A stretch of 38,923 bases of DNA, taken from Acidobacteriota bacterium. Lineage in GTDB: Bacteria; Acidobacteriota; Vicinamibacteria; Marinacidobacterales; Marinacidobacteraceae. Below are positions 1 to 9,678 of this stretch, piece by piece. The stretch's first letter is position 1. The number at the start of each line of letters is the position of its first letter. The stretch is taken from positions 1-38,923 of the forward strand of contig JAJEFG010000031.1 of assembly GCA_022820545.1 (NCBI GenBank). The letters are read 5' to 3'. A program made the translations under genes and the position numbers. The notes under the pieces were generated by a model that made no database searches, was not told where the DNA came from, and saw nothing but the letters and a program-made list of their open reading frames with translations.

Positions 1-76
1 GGGTGGGCGTGAAGAGCCGCGTCGGCCGCGCGCGTCAGGATGATCAGCGTTACGCACTCTGCGGCCCTGCTGGCCG

Positions 77-103
77 CGTGCCGACCGGAGGTCGGCGTTC
101 CAA
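77..103 (+). repeat. Palindromic repeat, module b, copy 1
   Basis: This 27-base unit contains the palindrome ccgaccggaggtcgg followed by cgttccaa. The same 27 bases recur exactly at 199-225 in the same orientation, 122 bases away. The unit lies downstream of the sterol-reductase-like gene, whose stop is at 266-268 on the minus strand. No coding function is supported for positions 1-265. Confidence 0.75.
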
Positions 104-171
104 CCCGGGGGCGTCATCCGGGGAGTTTGAACTCCGCGCCGGGGCAGGAGCCAACTCTTCCGGGTGAAGTT

Positions 172-230
172 GCGACATGCGCGGCGCGGAGCGCCGCGCG
201 TGCCGACCGGAGGTCGGCGTTCCAAGCCGG
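172..230 (+). repeat. Bipartite palindromic repeat (modules a+b), copy 2
   Basis: Module a is the palindrome gcggcgcggagcgccgc (about 181-197). Module b (199-225) is identical to the unit at 77-103. The same a+b order and spacing recurs at 2248-2305, where the b palindrome has compensating changes: ccgaccggaggtcgg here, ccggtctggagaccgg there. Covarying arms suggest that the fold, not the exact sequence, is what is kept. Confidence 0.75.
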
Positions 231-265
231 CACGTCATCCTGCGGGACAACGTCCCAGCCGGCGC

Positions 266-1402
266 TCAGTAGAGGCCGGGGACGATCCGGTACTTCACCC
301 GGTGCTGGTACTCGGCCCATTTCTCGGGGCCGTACTTTTGGGCGCAGTGCGCGTCGTCGTCGCGTTGGCGGTAGGTGAACATCGAGACGATGAAGATGAA
401 GTAGGTCCAGGCCCAGAAGTTCGTGAAGTGGCCGAAGATCAGGGCGATCGACAGCGCCAGGAATCCCTCGCCCAGGTAGTTGAAATGGCGGGCGACGCCC
501 CAGAAGCCGCTGCACAGGATCCGGCGGTCGCCGGCCTCGATGACCTCCGGCCTGATGCCCAGGAACGTGCGGTCGGGCCAGCGCTTGAACGTGTACTTCT
601 GGAGGTTGGCGCCGCGCGAGATGCTCCACCCGAAGAGGAACATCGCCACCGTCCCGATGAGCCAGGCGTTCGTCGCCGCCGGCGAGAACCCCGGATTCGG
701 GTACACGGCCATGCCCCAGAGCGGGAGGATGAACATCCACCCGTAGACGATGAGGCCGCCCCAGAAGAGCTTGAAGCCGACGTTCTCGTGGATCAGGTCG
801 TAGGTGTAGAGCTGGACGCGCTCGAAGACGAAGTAGTCGAGCACGTAGAAGGTGAAAAAACCCGCGTAGACGAAGACGCCCGGATTGGAGTTCTCCCCGA
901 AGAGTTGGTGGTGGTAGACGGCCCCCGACAGGGCGTTCAGCGACAGCATCGTCCCACCGACGACGTAGAACCACATCTTCACGTCGAAGCGGTGATTGAA
1001 GAACTGGAGCTCCTGCGCCCGTCCGAACCACCAGGCGAGGAAGCGGCTCTTGACCTTGCCTTCCGGCTGGCTGAACACCGCCAGGGTCGTGAAGATGATG
1101 GCGAGGACCGTGCCGCTGGCGACGGCATAGAGCGACGACCGGTAGAACCAGTCGCGCGGCATGCCGGTGAGCTCGAAAGCCCACACGAGCAGCGCGAGGA
1201 CGAACACCAGCAGGCTGTTCAGCCGGTACTTTCGCGGCTCCCCGGTCTCCGGATCGATGACGTAGCCGGGGACCCACCGTCCCGGCAGGACGAGCTGCGC
1301 CAGGAAGAACGCGGCGAACACCACCAGCGGGGTGAGAAGCCCCAGGATCTTCTCCGTCCCCGAGAGCTCGAACAGGTGGCCGATGCCGAGCCAGTCAATC
1401 AT
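266..1402 (-). CDS. Erg4/Erg24-type sterol reductase family membrane protein
   Basis: This is a polytopic membrane protein of about 378 residues. Its C-terminal third matches the ERG4/ERG24 (delta14/delta24 sterol reductase, lamin B receptor) signature: SGFWGVARHFNYLGE, then a TYRQRDDD..C..KYG..W segment and a terminal YRIVPGLY. In known members this end binds NADPH and reduces sterol double bonds. At least eight hydrophobic segments are visible before it. I chose the ATG at 1402 (MIDWLGIGH) over an upstream in-frame start at 1459 because GGGGGA precedes it by about 8 nt and the extra 19 residues look like leader DNA. It is divergent from a carbonic anhydrase 78 bp away. The substrate cannot be read from sequence; related bacterial proteins are often annotated DUF1295 or isoprenylcysteine methyltransferase-like, but the full ERG motif is better supported here. 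Confidence 0.85.
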   Translation of the reverse strand: MIDWLGIGHLFELSGTEKILGLLTPLVVFAAFFLAQLVLPGRWVPGYVIDPETGEPRKYRLNSLLVFVLALLVWAFELTGMPRDWFYRSSLYAVASGTVLAIIFTTLAVFSQPEGKVKSRFLAWWFGRAQELQFFNHRFDVKMWFYVVGGTMLSLNALSGAVYHHQLFGENSNPGVFVYAGFFTFYVLDYFVFERVQLYTYDLIHENVGFKLFWGGLIVYGWMFILPLWGMAVYPNPGFSPAATNAWLIGTVAMFLFGWSISRGANLQKYTFKRWPDRTFLGIRPEVIEAGDRRILCSGFWGVARHFNYLGEGFLALSIALIFGHFTNFWAWTYFIFIVSMFTYRQRDDDAHCAQKYGPEKWAEYQHRVKYRIVPGLY

Positions 1403-1480
1403 GACCGCGTCCCCCTTCCCCAGTGACCCGGCCGCCGGGCCGGGCACGGACGCGATCAATTACACACTACGCAGGGAACA

Positions 1481-2158
1481 ATGACCCACTGGGGATACGA
1501 GGGCCCGCAGGCTCCGGAACACTGGGGTTCGCTCGACCCTGCGTTCTCCGTGTGCAGCACCGGCCGGGAGCAGTCGCCGATCGACCTCACGGGCGCCGAG
1601 CGGGAAGCCCTGTCCGAGATCGGCTTCGAGTACGCGCCGAGCCCGATCTGCATCCAGAACAACGGCCACAGCATCCAGGTGGACTACCAGGCCGGGAGCG
1701 GCATCGTCCTCGACGGGACGCGCTACGGGCTGGTCCAGTTCCATTTCCACCACCGGAGCGAGCACAGCGTGGACGGCGCAGACTTTCCGTTGGAACTGCA
1801 CCTGGTTCACGAGGACGCCGAGGGTGCGCTCGCCGTGGTCGGGGTGTTTCTCGAGGAGGGCAGAGCGAACGAGGCCCTCGCTCCGGTCTGGCGTCGGCTG
1901 CCGGCGGAGGCGGGACCTGCCGCGCTGGTCGCGGGGATGGTGGACGCAAACGCCTTGCTGCCCGAGCGGCGGACGACCTGGCGCTATCGGGGTTCGCTCA
2001 CCACGCCGCCGTGCAGCGAGGGCGTGTCCTGGTTGATGATGACCGAGCCGGTGACGGCCTCGCGGGAGCAGATCGAGGCGTTCGGTGCGCTCTTCCCGGT
2101 CAACAACCGGCCGGTGCAGCCGCTGAACGGGCGGCGGTTGGTGACGGACGCGGGGTGA
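1481..2158 (+). CDS. Alpha-class carbonic anhydrase without signal peptide
   Basis: A 225-residue zinc enzyme that interconverts CO2 and bicarbonate. The three zinc ligands are visible as H88 and H90 in QFHFHHRSEH and H107 in ELHLVH. The proton-shuttle position is H63 (NNGHS), and the GSLTTPPCSEGV loop is present. C25 and C178 are the two cysteines that form the conserved disulfide in secreted bacterial alpha-CAs. The ATG at 1481 follows AGGGA by a few bases and gives directly the mature-type N-terminus (HWGYEG.....HWG). No hydrophobic signal sequence is encoded here, and the in-frame upstream codons are polar. The gene is divergent from the sterol-reductase-like gene and convergent with katG. 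Confidence 0.93.
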   Translation: MTHWGYEGPQAPEHWGSLDPAFSVCSTGREQSPIDLTGAEREALSEIGFEYAPSPICIQNNGHSIQVDYQAGSGIVLDGTRYGLVQFHFHHRSEHSVDGADFPLELHLVHEDAEGALAVVGVFLEEGRANEALAPVWRRLPAEAGPAALVAGMVDANALLPERRTTWRYRGSLTTPPCSEGVSWLMMTEPVTASREQIEAFGALFPVNNRPVQPLNGRRLVTDAG

Positions 2159-2170
2159 GGGGCGGCTGGC

Positions 2171-2220
2171 GTTTCGCCCGCGGCGCGGGCGGTGCCGGCC
2201 GGAGGCCGGCGCTCCGAGGC
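2171..2220 (+). repeat. Bipartite palindromic repeat, gtttcgc-type, copy 3
   Basis: A 50-base unit starting gtttcgc, followed by a variable GC palindrome (cccgcggcgcggg), then tgccggccggaggccggc and gctccgaggc. It is nearly identical over its length to 22543-22592, which lies inside a coding sequence, and its right part matches the ends of the 6894-7090 element. It lies between the convergent carbonic anhydrase and katG genes. Confidence 0.8.
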
Positions 2221-2247
2221 GGGGGTGCTGTGAGGCTGACGAGCGGC

Positions 2248-2305
2248 GCGACGTGCGCGGCGCGGAGCGCCGCGGTGCCGGTCTGGAGACCGGCGTTCCA
2301 AGCCG
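2248..2305 (+). repeat. Bipartite palindromic repeat (modules a+b), copy 4
   Basis: Same organisation as 172-230: gcgacgtgcgcggcg, the gcgcggagcgccgcg palindrome, then ccggtctggagaccgg and cgttccaagccg. The stem arms differ from copy 2 by paired substitutions. It ends about 10 bases before the katG stop, in the same convergent gap as copy 3. Confidence 0.78.
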
Positions 2306-2314
2306 TCGCGCCGC

Positions 2315-4447
<2,133 letters not shown>

Positions 4448-4567
4448 GGAATACGCCTCTCTCTCCTGAGCTGGAAAACAGTGAATGCGCCGCGCTCGCC
4501 GCCGGGATCGGACCTGCGATCCAGGCGCTGAAACCGCATCGAGCGGGCTCGCCGAAAGCAGCCGATG

Positions 4568-4576
4568 ATCTTACCA
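4568..4576 (-). promoter_or_regulatory. Possible extended -10 promoter upstream of katG
   Basis: On the minus strand this reads TGGTAAGAT, a TGn plus TAAGAT extended -10. It lies about 120 bases upstream of the katG ATG and just before the VIT1-type gene ends. No good -35 is visible. It has the same form as the element proposed at 11236-11244. Confidence 0.3.
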
Positions 4577-4591
4577 ACGACAGGCCGCGAG

Positions 4592-5215
4592 TCAGCCGAT
4601 CGCGACGCCGAACAGGCGACCCACGGCGTGGGTGACGGCCGCCGCGCCGCCGCCGATGGCGGCCATCCGGAGACCGCTGCGGATCGCGCCGCGTCCGGTG
4701 AACAGGCTGGTGGCGACGCCGGCGAGAAACAGCGCCAGGAGCGCCAGTGACGTCCCGGCGGCGAGCGCCGTCGTCCCTCCCGTCACCGCGAAGGGGAGGA
4801 GCGGAACGGCCGCGCCCACGGCGAAGCTCAGGAAGGAGGAAATGGCGGCCGCAAAGGGGGAATCCACGTCCCCGGGACCGATCCCCAGCTCCTCGCCGGC
4901 GAGCTGCTTCTCCAGCATCTCGATCTGCGAGCGCACCGACAGGTACTCCCCGGCCGCCATCGAGAGGGAGCCGGCGATCAGGCCGGCGGCGCCGGCCAGC
5001 AGCACGAAGCCGGAATCGTCGGTCGCCCCGCCCACGCCCAGGATCAGCGCCGTATTCGAGACCAGGCCGTCGTTGATCCCGAACACGGCCGCCCGGAAGG
5101 CCGTCGTCCGGCCCGTGGCGACATGCCGGCGGCCCTTCCCCAGGATGTGCCGGCCTGCGGCAACCGTCCCCGGCGGCCCCGCCACGCGTTCACCGGCGTC
5201 CCGCGACACGTTCAC
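4592..5215 (-). CDS. VIT1/CCC1-family iron/manganese transporter, short form
   Basis: A 207-residue membrane protein of the VIT1/CCC1 family, which exports Fe2+ or Mn2+. The family hallmarks are clear: FGINDGLVSNTALILGV in TM1 and SMAAGEYLSVRSQ after TM2, then three hydrophobic segments. Most bacterial members carry a ~90-residue cytoplasmic helical metal-binding insert between TM2 and TM3. Here only about 28 residues (IEMLEKQLAGEELGIGPGD and following) separate them, so the insert is largely missing while the reading frame is intact. The start is uncertain: GTG at 5215 gives a 35-40-residue basic N-terminus with a few histidines, and no strong ribosome site is seen. It is divergent from the M28 peptidase gene. 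Confidence 0.9.
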   Translation of the reverse strand: MNVSRDAGERVAGPPGTVAAGRHILGKGRRHVATGRTTAFRAAVFGINDGLVSNTALILGVGGATDDSGFVLLAGAAGLIAGSLSMAAGEYLSVRSQIEMLEKQLAGEELGIGPGDVDSPFAAAISSFLSFAVGAAVPLLPFAVTGGTTALAAGTSLALLALFLAGVATSLFTGRGAIRSGLRMAAIGGGAAAVTHAVGRLFGVAIG

Positions 5216-5314
5216 CGACCCATTCTAGGGCGCGCAATTCCCGGGGCCGCGGCTACCGAAAGTACCCTCTCCGCTGGCCCGCGCGCCGCGCACCGCCGCG
5301 GGTCGGAGGCGAAC

Positions 5315-6874
5315 ATGAGGCAGTACCTGATCCGGGCGTCGATCGCAGCGGCGGCGGCGGTCTTCGCCGCCACGGCCGCCGCGGTCCAAAACCCCTTCCC
5401 CGTGGACCGGGAGATGGTCGCGAAGATCCGGGAGGAGGGACTCCACCGCTCCCAGCTTCCCGACACCCTGTCCTACATGACCGACGTGATCGGCGGCCGG
5501 CTCACGAACTCGGCGGCGATGGACCGGGCCCAGCGGTGGGCGCTCGAGGAGATGGCCGAGATCGGGCTCGTGAACACGGTCCGCGAGCCTTTCATGAACT
5601 ACGGAGCGAGCTGGGACAACGAGTACTTCACGCTGCACATGCGGGAGCCGGCGTACCAGACGCTCGTCGGCTACCCCATCGCCCACACGCCGGGGACCGG
5701 GGGGCTCCGGACGTTGGAGGTCGTCATCGCCGATGTGCGGACGCGGGGCGACCTCGACGCCCTGCGCGGAAAGCTCCGCGGCAAGGCGGTCCTCTCGACG
5801 CCCCCGGCGGCGGTGGACCGGACCCGCTTCGCCACCGGGAGGCCGGAACGCTCCGATGCGGAGATGGAGCAGCTCGCGGCGAACGTGCTGCCGAGGCTGG
5901 CGGCGGACCCGCTCTTCACGAGCGCGTACGCGGACCTTCCGCCGCACCCGGACGTCCTGAGCCCCGTCGAACGGCTCCAGTTCTACGTCGACGAGGGAGC
6001 CGCGGCGGTCCTCGAATCACGGAGCGGCTGGCCGGGCGCCGTCCGGGGATTCGCGCGCCCCGGCGCCAAGGTGGACATGTGGGACAGGGAGGCGACCCTG
6101 TCTTCGCTGCCGATCGTCGCGATCACCCCCGGGCACTACAACCGGATGTACCGGATCCGGCGGCGCCAAGTCCCCGTCACCATCGAGCTGGAGATCCGGA
6201 ACCGGCACGGCGACGCGGCGAGCGAGGCCCGGAACGTTCTCGGCGAGATCCCGGGGACCGACCTCGCCCACGAGCTGGTGATGCTGGGCGCCCACTTCGA
6301 CACCTGGCACGCGAGCCCGAACGCCAGCGACAACACCTCGGGAGCGGCGGTGATGCTCGAGGCGCTGCGCATCCTGAAGGCGGTCGGCGCCGAACCGCGC
6401 CGGACCGTCCGGATCGCGCTCTGGTCGGGGGAGGAGCAGGGCATCTTCGGGTCGCGGGCCTACGTGAAGGCGCATTTCGGCGACCCGGAGACGGGAACGA
6501 AACCCGGTTACGACGACTTTTCCGCCTACTTCAACCAGGACTACGGCCCCGGCCGCTACCGGGGCGTCTGGCTCCAGGAGAACGAGCACGTGCGTCCGAT
6601 CTTCGAAGCGTGGATGGCGCCCTTCCACGACTTCGGGATGACGACGCTGGCGCCCGCCAGCGTGGGCAGCACCGACCACGTGGCGTTCGACGACGCCGGG
6701 CTGCCGGGCTTCCAGTTCCTGCAGGCGCGGGTGGGCGGCACCGGCGGCCACACGAACCTCGACTTCTACGACACCCTCCCGATCGACGACCTCAAGAAGA
6801 ACGCGGTGGTGGTGGCGGCGTTCGTCTACCACGCGGCGATGGCCGACGAGAAGCTGCCCCGGAAGGGACGGTAG
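5315..6874 (+). CDS. Secreted M28-family zinc peptidase
   Basis: A 519-residue exported aminopeptidase- or carboxypeptidase-like enzyme. ATG at 5315 is chosen because GGAGG lies 5 nt upstream and it starts a clean signal peptide (MRQYLIRASIAAAAAVFAAT, cleavage near AAA-VQN). Longer in-frame starts only add non-hydrophobic leader. The M28 di-zinc site is complete: H in GAHFDTW, D in NASDNTSG, the EE pair in WSGEEQGIFGS, D in FNQDYGPG, and H in GGHTNLDFYD. A PA-like insert lies between the N-terminal segment and the catalytic domain (about residues 130-270). It probably works in the periplasm or outside the cell in peptide scavenging, which fits the other peptidases in the window. Substrate specificity is not evident. 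Confidence 0.95.
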   Translation: MRQYLIRASIAAAAAVFAATAAAVQNPFPVDREMVAKIREEGLHRSQLPDTLSYMTDVIGGRLTNSAAMDRAQRWALEEMAEIGLVNTVREPFMNYGASWDNEYFTLHMREPAYQTLVGYPIAHTPGTGGLRTLEVVIADVRTRGDLDALRGKLRGKAVLSTPPAAVDRTRFATGRPERSDAEMEQLAANVLPRLAADPLFTSAYADLPPHPDVLSPVERLQFYVDEGAAAVLESRSGWPGAVRGFARPGAKVDMWDREATLSSLPIVAITPGHYNRMYRIRRRQVPVTIELEIRNRHGDAASEARNVLGEIPGTDLAHELVMLGAHFDTWHASPNASDNTSGAAVMLEALRILKAVGAEPRRTVRIALWSGEEQGIFGSRAYVKAHFGDPETGTKPGYDDFSAYFNQDYGPGRYRGVWLQENEHVRPIFEAWMAPFHDFGMTTLAPASVGSTDHVAFDDAGLPGFQFLQARVGGTGGHTNLDFYDTLPIDDLKKNAVVVAAFVYHAAMADEKLPRKGR

Positions 6875-6893
6875 TACCGGGCGCACCGGCTTG

Positions 6894-7090
6894 GAGCGCC
6901 GGCCTCTGGCCGGCATCGCGCGGGAGCGCGAAACCCGCGCTGATGGCGCTCATCCCCCTGACGGTGGGGCTCACGTCCGGCTCGTTTCGGGCGGCGCGCA
7001 GCCGTTCCCGGTTGGGATCACGCCATGGGAACTGGCTGCGCCGTGCGTTTCGCGGCCTGCGGCCGCGATGCCGGCCAGAGGCCGGCGCTC
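6894..7090. mobile_element. Composite element with perfect 27-bp inverted ends, copy A
   Basis: The first 27 bases (6894-6920) are the exact reverse complement of the last 27 (7064-7090). Each end contains the palindrome gccggcctctggccggc. The ~143-bp interior has no supported gene. A second copy begins at 38734. Over the 190 shared positions the two align without gaps and differ at 12 positions by my count. The element fills the gap between the convergent M28 peptidase and glcF. No obvious target-site duplication is seen. It is MITE- or BIME-like and non-autonomous, as no transposase is encoded. Confidence 0.8.
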
Positions 7091-7146
7091 CGAGCTCCAG
7101 CGGTTCCCGCCGCTTTCATGCCCGGCGGGGTGTGCAGGAGGACCGA

Positions 7147-8481
7147 TCATGGCGCTTTCTCCCGGTGGGGGCTCCAAGCCGTCGCGCAATTCTCCGCCGG
7201 CGGCGTTCCCTGTTCTTCGCGCCGGTAGGCGGCGGCGAGGAGTTCGACCGGGTGGGCGACCTCCGCGGAGAGCCCGGCGCGGCGGGCGCCCTCCGCGAGC
7301 TGGAGCTGGCAGCCGATGTTCCCGGTGGCGATGAGGTCCGGATTCGCCGGGGCGATGTTCGCCATCTTCCGGTCGAGGACCGCCATCGAGGTGTCGTGCC
7401 GGGTCACGTTGTAGATCCCGGCGGAACCGCAGCAGCGCTCCGGGTCCCGGACGGTGACGAGCTCCACGCCCGGCAGGCTGCGGAGGATCCGGAGCGGCTC
7501 CTCGCGCACCTGCTGGGCGTGGAAGAGGTGGCAGGGCGCGTCGTAGACCACCCGGAGCGGCGTCTCCCGGGGACCGGCGGCCGGGGGCCGGCAGCCGTGC
7601 TCCGAGAGGAATGCGGAGACGTCCGTCACCCGCCGGGAGAAGGCGCCCGCGGGCGGGTCGGCGTCCAGCAGCTCACCGTATTCCGACAGCGCGGCGCCAC
7701 AGCCGGCGGCGGTGGTCACCACCGGAACGTCCTCGGGAAAGGCGCCCACGTTGCGCCGCGCCAGCGGGCGGGCGAGATCGGGCAGCCCCGCGTGGAGATG
7801 GAGCGCGCCGCAGCAGCCCTGCGCCCTGGGAACCACCACCTCCCAGCCGTTCCGGGTGAGCGCCTCGATCGCCGCCCGGCTGGTCTCCGGCCGGAGATGC
7901 GGCGCGACGCAGCCGAGGAAGAGCGCCACCGTCCCGCGCGCCTCCCCGCCCGGGGAGACCCGCGCCGGGAAACGCTGGCGCGCCGGGACGTCGGGGAGCA
8001 GCCGTTCCCGCGCCGCGAGCTTCGGCGCGAGACGGGCCAGTACCGGTTGCACGAGCCGGCGAAGGCCGATGCGGCCCGTGACGCGGAGCAGCCACATCGC
8101 CGCTCCCAGGACCGCGGGCCGGGCCACCACCACTCCGAGCGCGAGCCGCTTCAGCACCCGCACCCAGCGCGGCTCGACCGCTTCCTCGTCGAGCAGCCCC
8201 CGGACCCCCTCGACGATGGCGCCGACCTCCACTCCCGCGGGACAGACGCTCTCGCAGCCGCGGCAGGCCAGGCACTCGTAGAGATCCTCGGCGAGGCCGT
8301 CGCTCGGGGGTAGCCGGCCCTCCAGCAGGGCCCGGGCGTTGAAGACCTGCCCGCGCGGGGCGAGCGACTCCCGCGGCGCGTTCTCGTAGGCGGGACACGC
8401 CGGGAGGCAGAGGCCGCAGTGGACGCAGGCGAGCGTCTTCTCGTAGATCCGGAGGGCCTCACCGCCGGTCGGTTGGCTCAC
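7147..8481 (-). CDS. glcF: Glycolate oxidase iron-sulfur subunit GlcF
   Basis: A 444-residue electron-transfer subunit of glycolate dehydrogenase (glycolate to glyoxylate). Two 4Fe-4S motifs are visible: C19-x2-C22-x2-C25-x3-C29 and C70-x2-C73-x2-C76-x3-C80. Two CCG cysteine-rich domains follow, with CCGALHLHAG and CCGSAGIYN. It starts with GTG at 8481, 18 bp after the glcE stop; no clear Shine-Dalgarno sequence is seen, so translation probably depends on coupling. It is the last gene of glcDEF. It is longer than E. coli GlcF (about 407 residues). The last ~23 residues (from EEQGTPPAE) are low-complexity and are encoded partly by gcgcgacggcttgga, which also flanks repeat modules elsewhere, so the tail may be repeat-derived. 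Confidence 0.95.
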   Translation of the reverse strand: MSQPTGGEALRIYEKTLACVHCGLCLPACPAYENAPRESLAPRGQVFNARALLEGRLPPSDGLAEDLYECLACRGCESVCPAGVEVGAIVEGVRGLLDEEAVEPRWVRVLKRLALGVVVARPAVLGAAMWLLRVTGRIGLRRLVQPVLARLAPKLAARERLLPDVPARQRFPARVSPGGEARGTVALFLGCVAPHLRPETSRAAIEALTRNGWEVVVPRAQGCCGALHLHAGLPDLARPLARRNVGAFPEDVPVVTTAAGCGAALSEYGELLDADPPAGAFSRRVTDVSAFLSEHGCRPPAAGPRETPLRVVYDAPCHLFHAQQVREEPLRILRSLPGVELVTVRDPERCCGSAGIYNVTRHDTSMAVLDRKMANIAPANPDLIATGNIGCQLQLAEGARRAGLSAEVAHPVELLAAAYRREEQGTPPAENCATAWSPHREKAP

Positions 8482-8499
8482 GGGACGAATGTATGCGAA

Positions 8500-9678
8500 T
8501 CAGAAGGGCATCCGGCCGGGCGCCAGGATCCCGGCGGGATCGAGGGCCGCCTTGATGCGGTTCGAGAGCGCTGCGACCACCGCGGAAGGGGGAGGGTGGA
8601 AGACGGGGTGGTCCCGCTTCCAGTCGCCGGGAGCGGTCTCGACGACGGCGGAGACGTCCGGCTCCTCCCGAAGCGCGCCGAGCGCCGCCTCGAACTCCTC
8701 CGCCGGGATGCTCGCGATGGCGCGGCGCTGATCGGGGAAGGCGAACGGAGGGCCGAAGGCGGCGAGTCTCCAGGCCGTGCGCAGCAGGGCTCGCGGAGGG
8801 CCATGGACGGCGAGACCCAGCGTCCCCTCCCGCTCGGGCGTCACCGCGGGGAAATCGCGAACCCCCGCCCAGAACTCTTCCGCTTCGGGACCCTCGAGGA
8901 CCTGCGCGTCCCCTCCGGCGGCCTTCGCCACCCCGTCGGGCGAAGCCGCCGCCTCCTCCTGCAGTCCCTCGAAGCGGATCGCCAGGCGGAAACCGCCGTC
9001 CTCGGGGAGCCCGGGGAGCCCGGTTCCCGGAGGCACCACCGCAACGGCCGCGGGACCCGGCGCCGCGGCGGCGGCCGCCAGCACCCGGTCGGCGAACTGA
9101 GCGACGGCGTCGGAGACCGGGAGGCTCGCGACGACCGTGCGCGAGGCCTCGGGCAGCGCGCGGAGGCGCAGCGTGACCCGGGTGATCGCCCCCAGGGTCC
9201 CGAGCGAGCCGGTGAAGAGCTTCGTCAGCTCGTACCCCGTCACGTTCTTCACCACGCGGCCGCCGGAACGGATGCGGGTCCCGTCGGCAAGCACCGCGGT
9301 AAGGCCGAGCAGCAGGTCCCGCGGCCGCGCGCCGGGGACCACCCGGAACCCCGGATCTCCCGCGGCAATCACGCCTCCCAGGGTCGCCCGCTCCGGGAGC
9401 GGCGGATCGAGCGCGAGCAGTTGCCGGTGGGGCGCCAGTTCGCGGTTCAACGCTTCCACCGTCGTGCCCGCCCAAGCCTCGACGGTCAGGTCCCGGGCGT
9501 GGTGCTCGATCACCCCCGACAGCCCCCGGAGGTCCACGATCCGGCTGGCCCGCGCCGGGGCTCCCAGTCCCCGGCGGGTGCCGCCGCCCCGGAGGACGAC
9601 CGGTTCGCCCGCCGCGGACGCTGCCGCGAGCGTCCGGGCAACGTCCTCTTCGCTCGCCGGAGCCGACGTCCCGGCCAT
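8500..9678 (-). CDS. glcE: Glycolate oxidase FAD-binding subunit GlcE
   Basis: A 392-residue FAD_binding_4 (PCMH) subunit of glycolate dehydrogenase. The flavin fold is recognised by RGGGTRRGLGAP, the TLGGVIAAGDPG segment and GRVVKNVTGYELTKLFTGSLGTLG. The C-terminal part ends in the typical ALDPAGILAPGRMP. The ATG at 9678 shares one base with the TGA of glcD (TGATG), so translation is likely coupled. Longer in-frame starts lie inside glcD and were rejected. Its length fits a slightly long GlcE (about 350-400 residues). Together with GlcD and GlcF it forms the membrane-linked complex feeding electrons to the quinone pool. Confidence 0.95.
   Translation of the reverse strand: MAGTSAPASEEDVARTLAAASAAGEPVVLRGGGTRRGLGAPARASRIVDLRGLSGVIEHHARDLTVEAWAGTTVEALNRELAPHRQLLALDPPLPERATLGGVIAAGDPGFRVVPGARPRDLLLGLTAVLADGTRIRSGGRVVKNVTGYELTKLFTGSLGTLGAITRVTLRLRALPEASRTVVASLPVSDAVAQFADRVLAAAAAAPGPAAVAVVPPGTGLPGLPEDGGFRLAIRFEGLQEEAAASPDGVAKAAGGDAQVLEGPEAEEFWAGVRDFPAVTPEREGTLGLAVHGPPRALLRTAWRLAAFGPPFAFPDQRRAIASIPAEEFEAALGALREEPDVSAVVETAPGDWKRDHPVFHPPPSAVVAALSNRIKAALDPAGILAPGRMPF

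Noticed and set aside
77..225. Two identical 27-bp direct repeats as a possible CRISPR remnant
   Set aside because: Only two units, 95 bp apart, internally palindromic, and matching a dispersed repeat family. No cas genes.
5536..8313. A very long plus-strand open frame over the M28 peptidase and antisense to glcF
   Set aside because: It is a GC-driven shadow: low-complexity Arg/Gly/Pro-rich translation, no motifs, and it runs through the composite repeat. The M28 and GlcF frames carry complete catalytic motifs.
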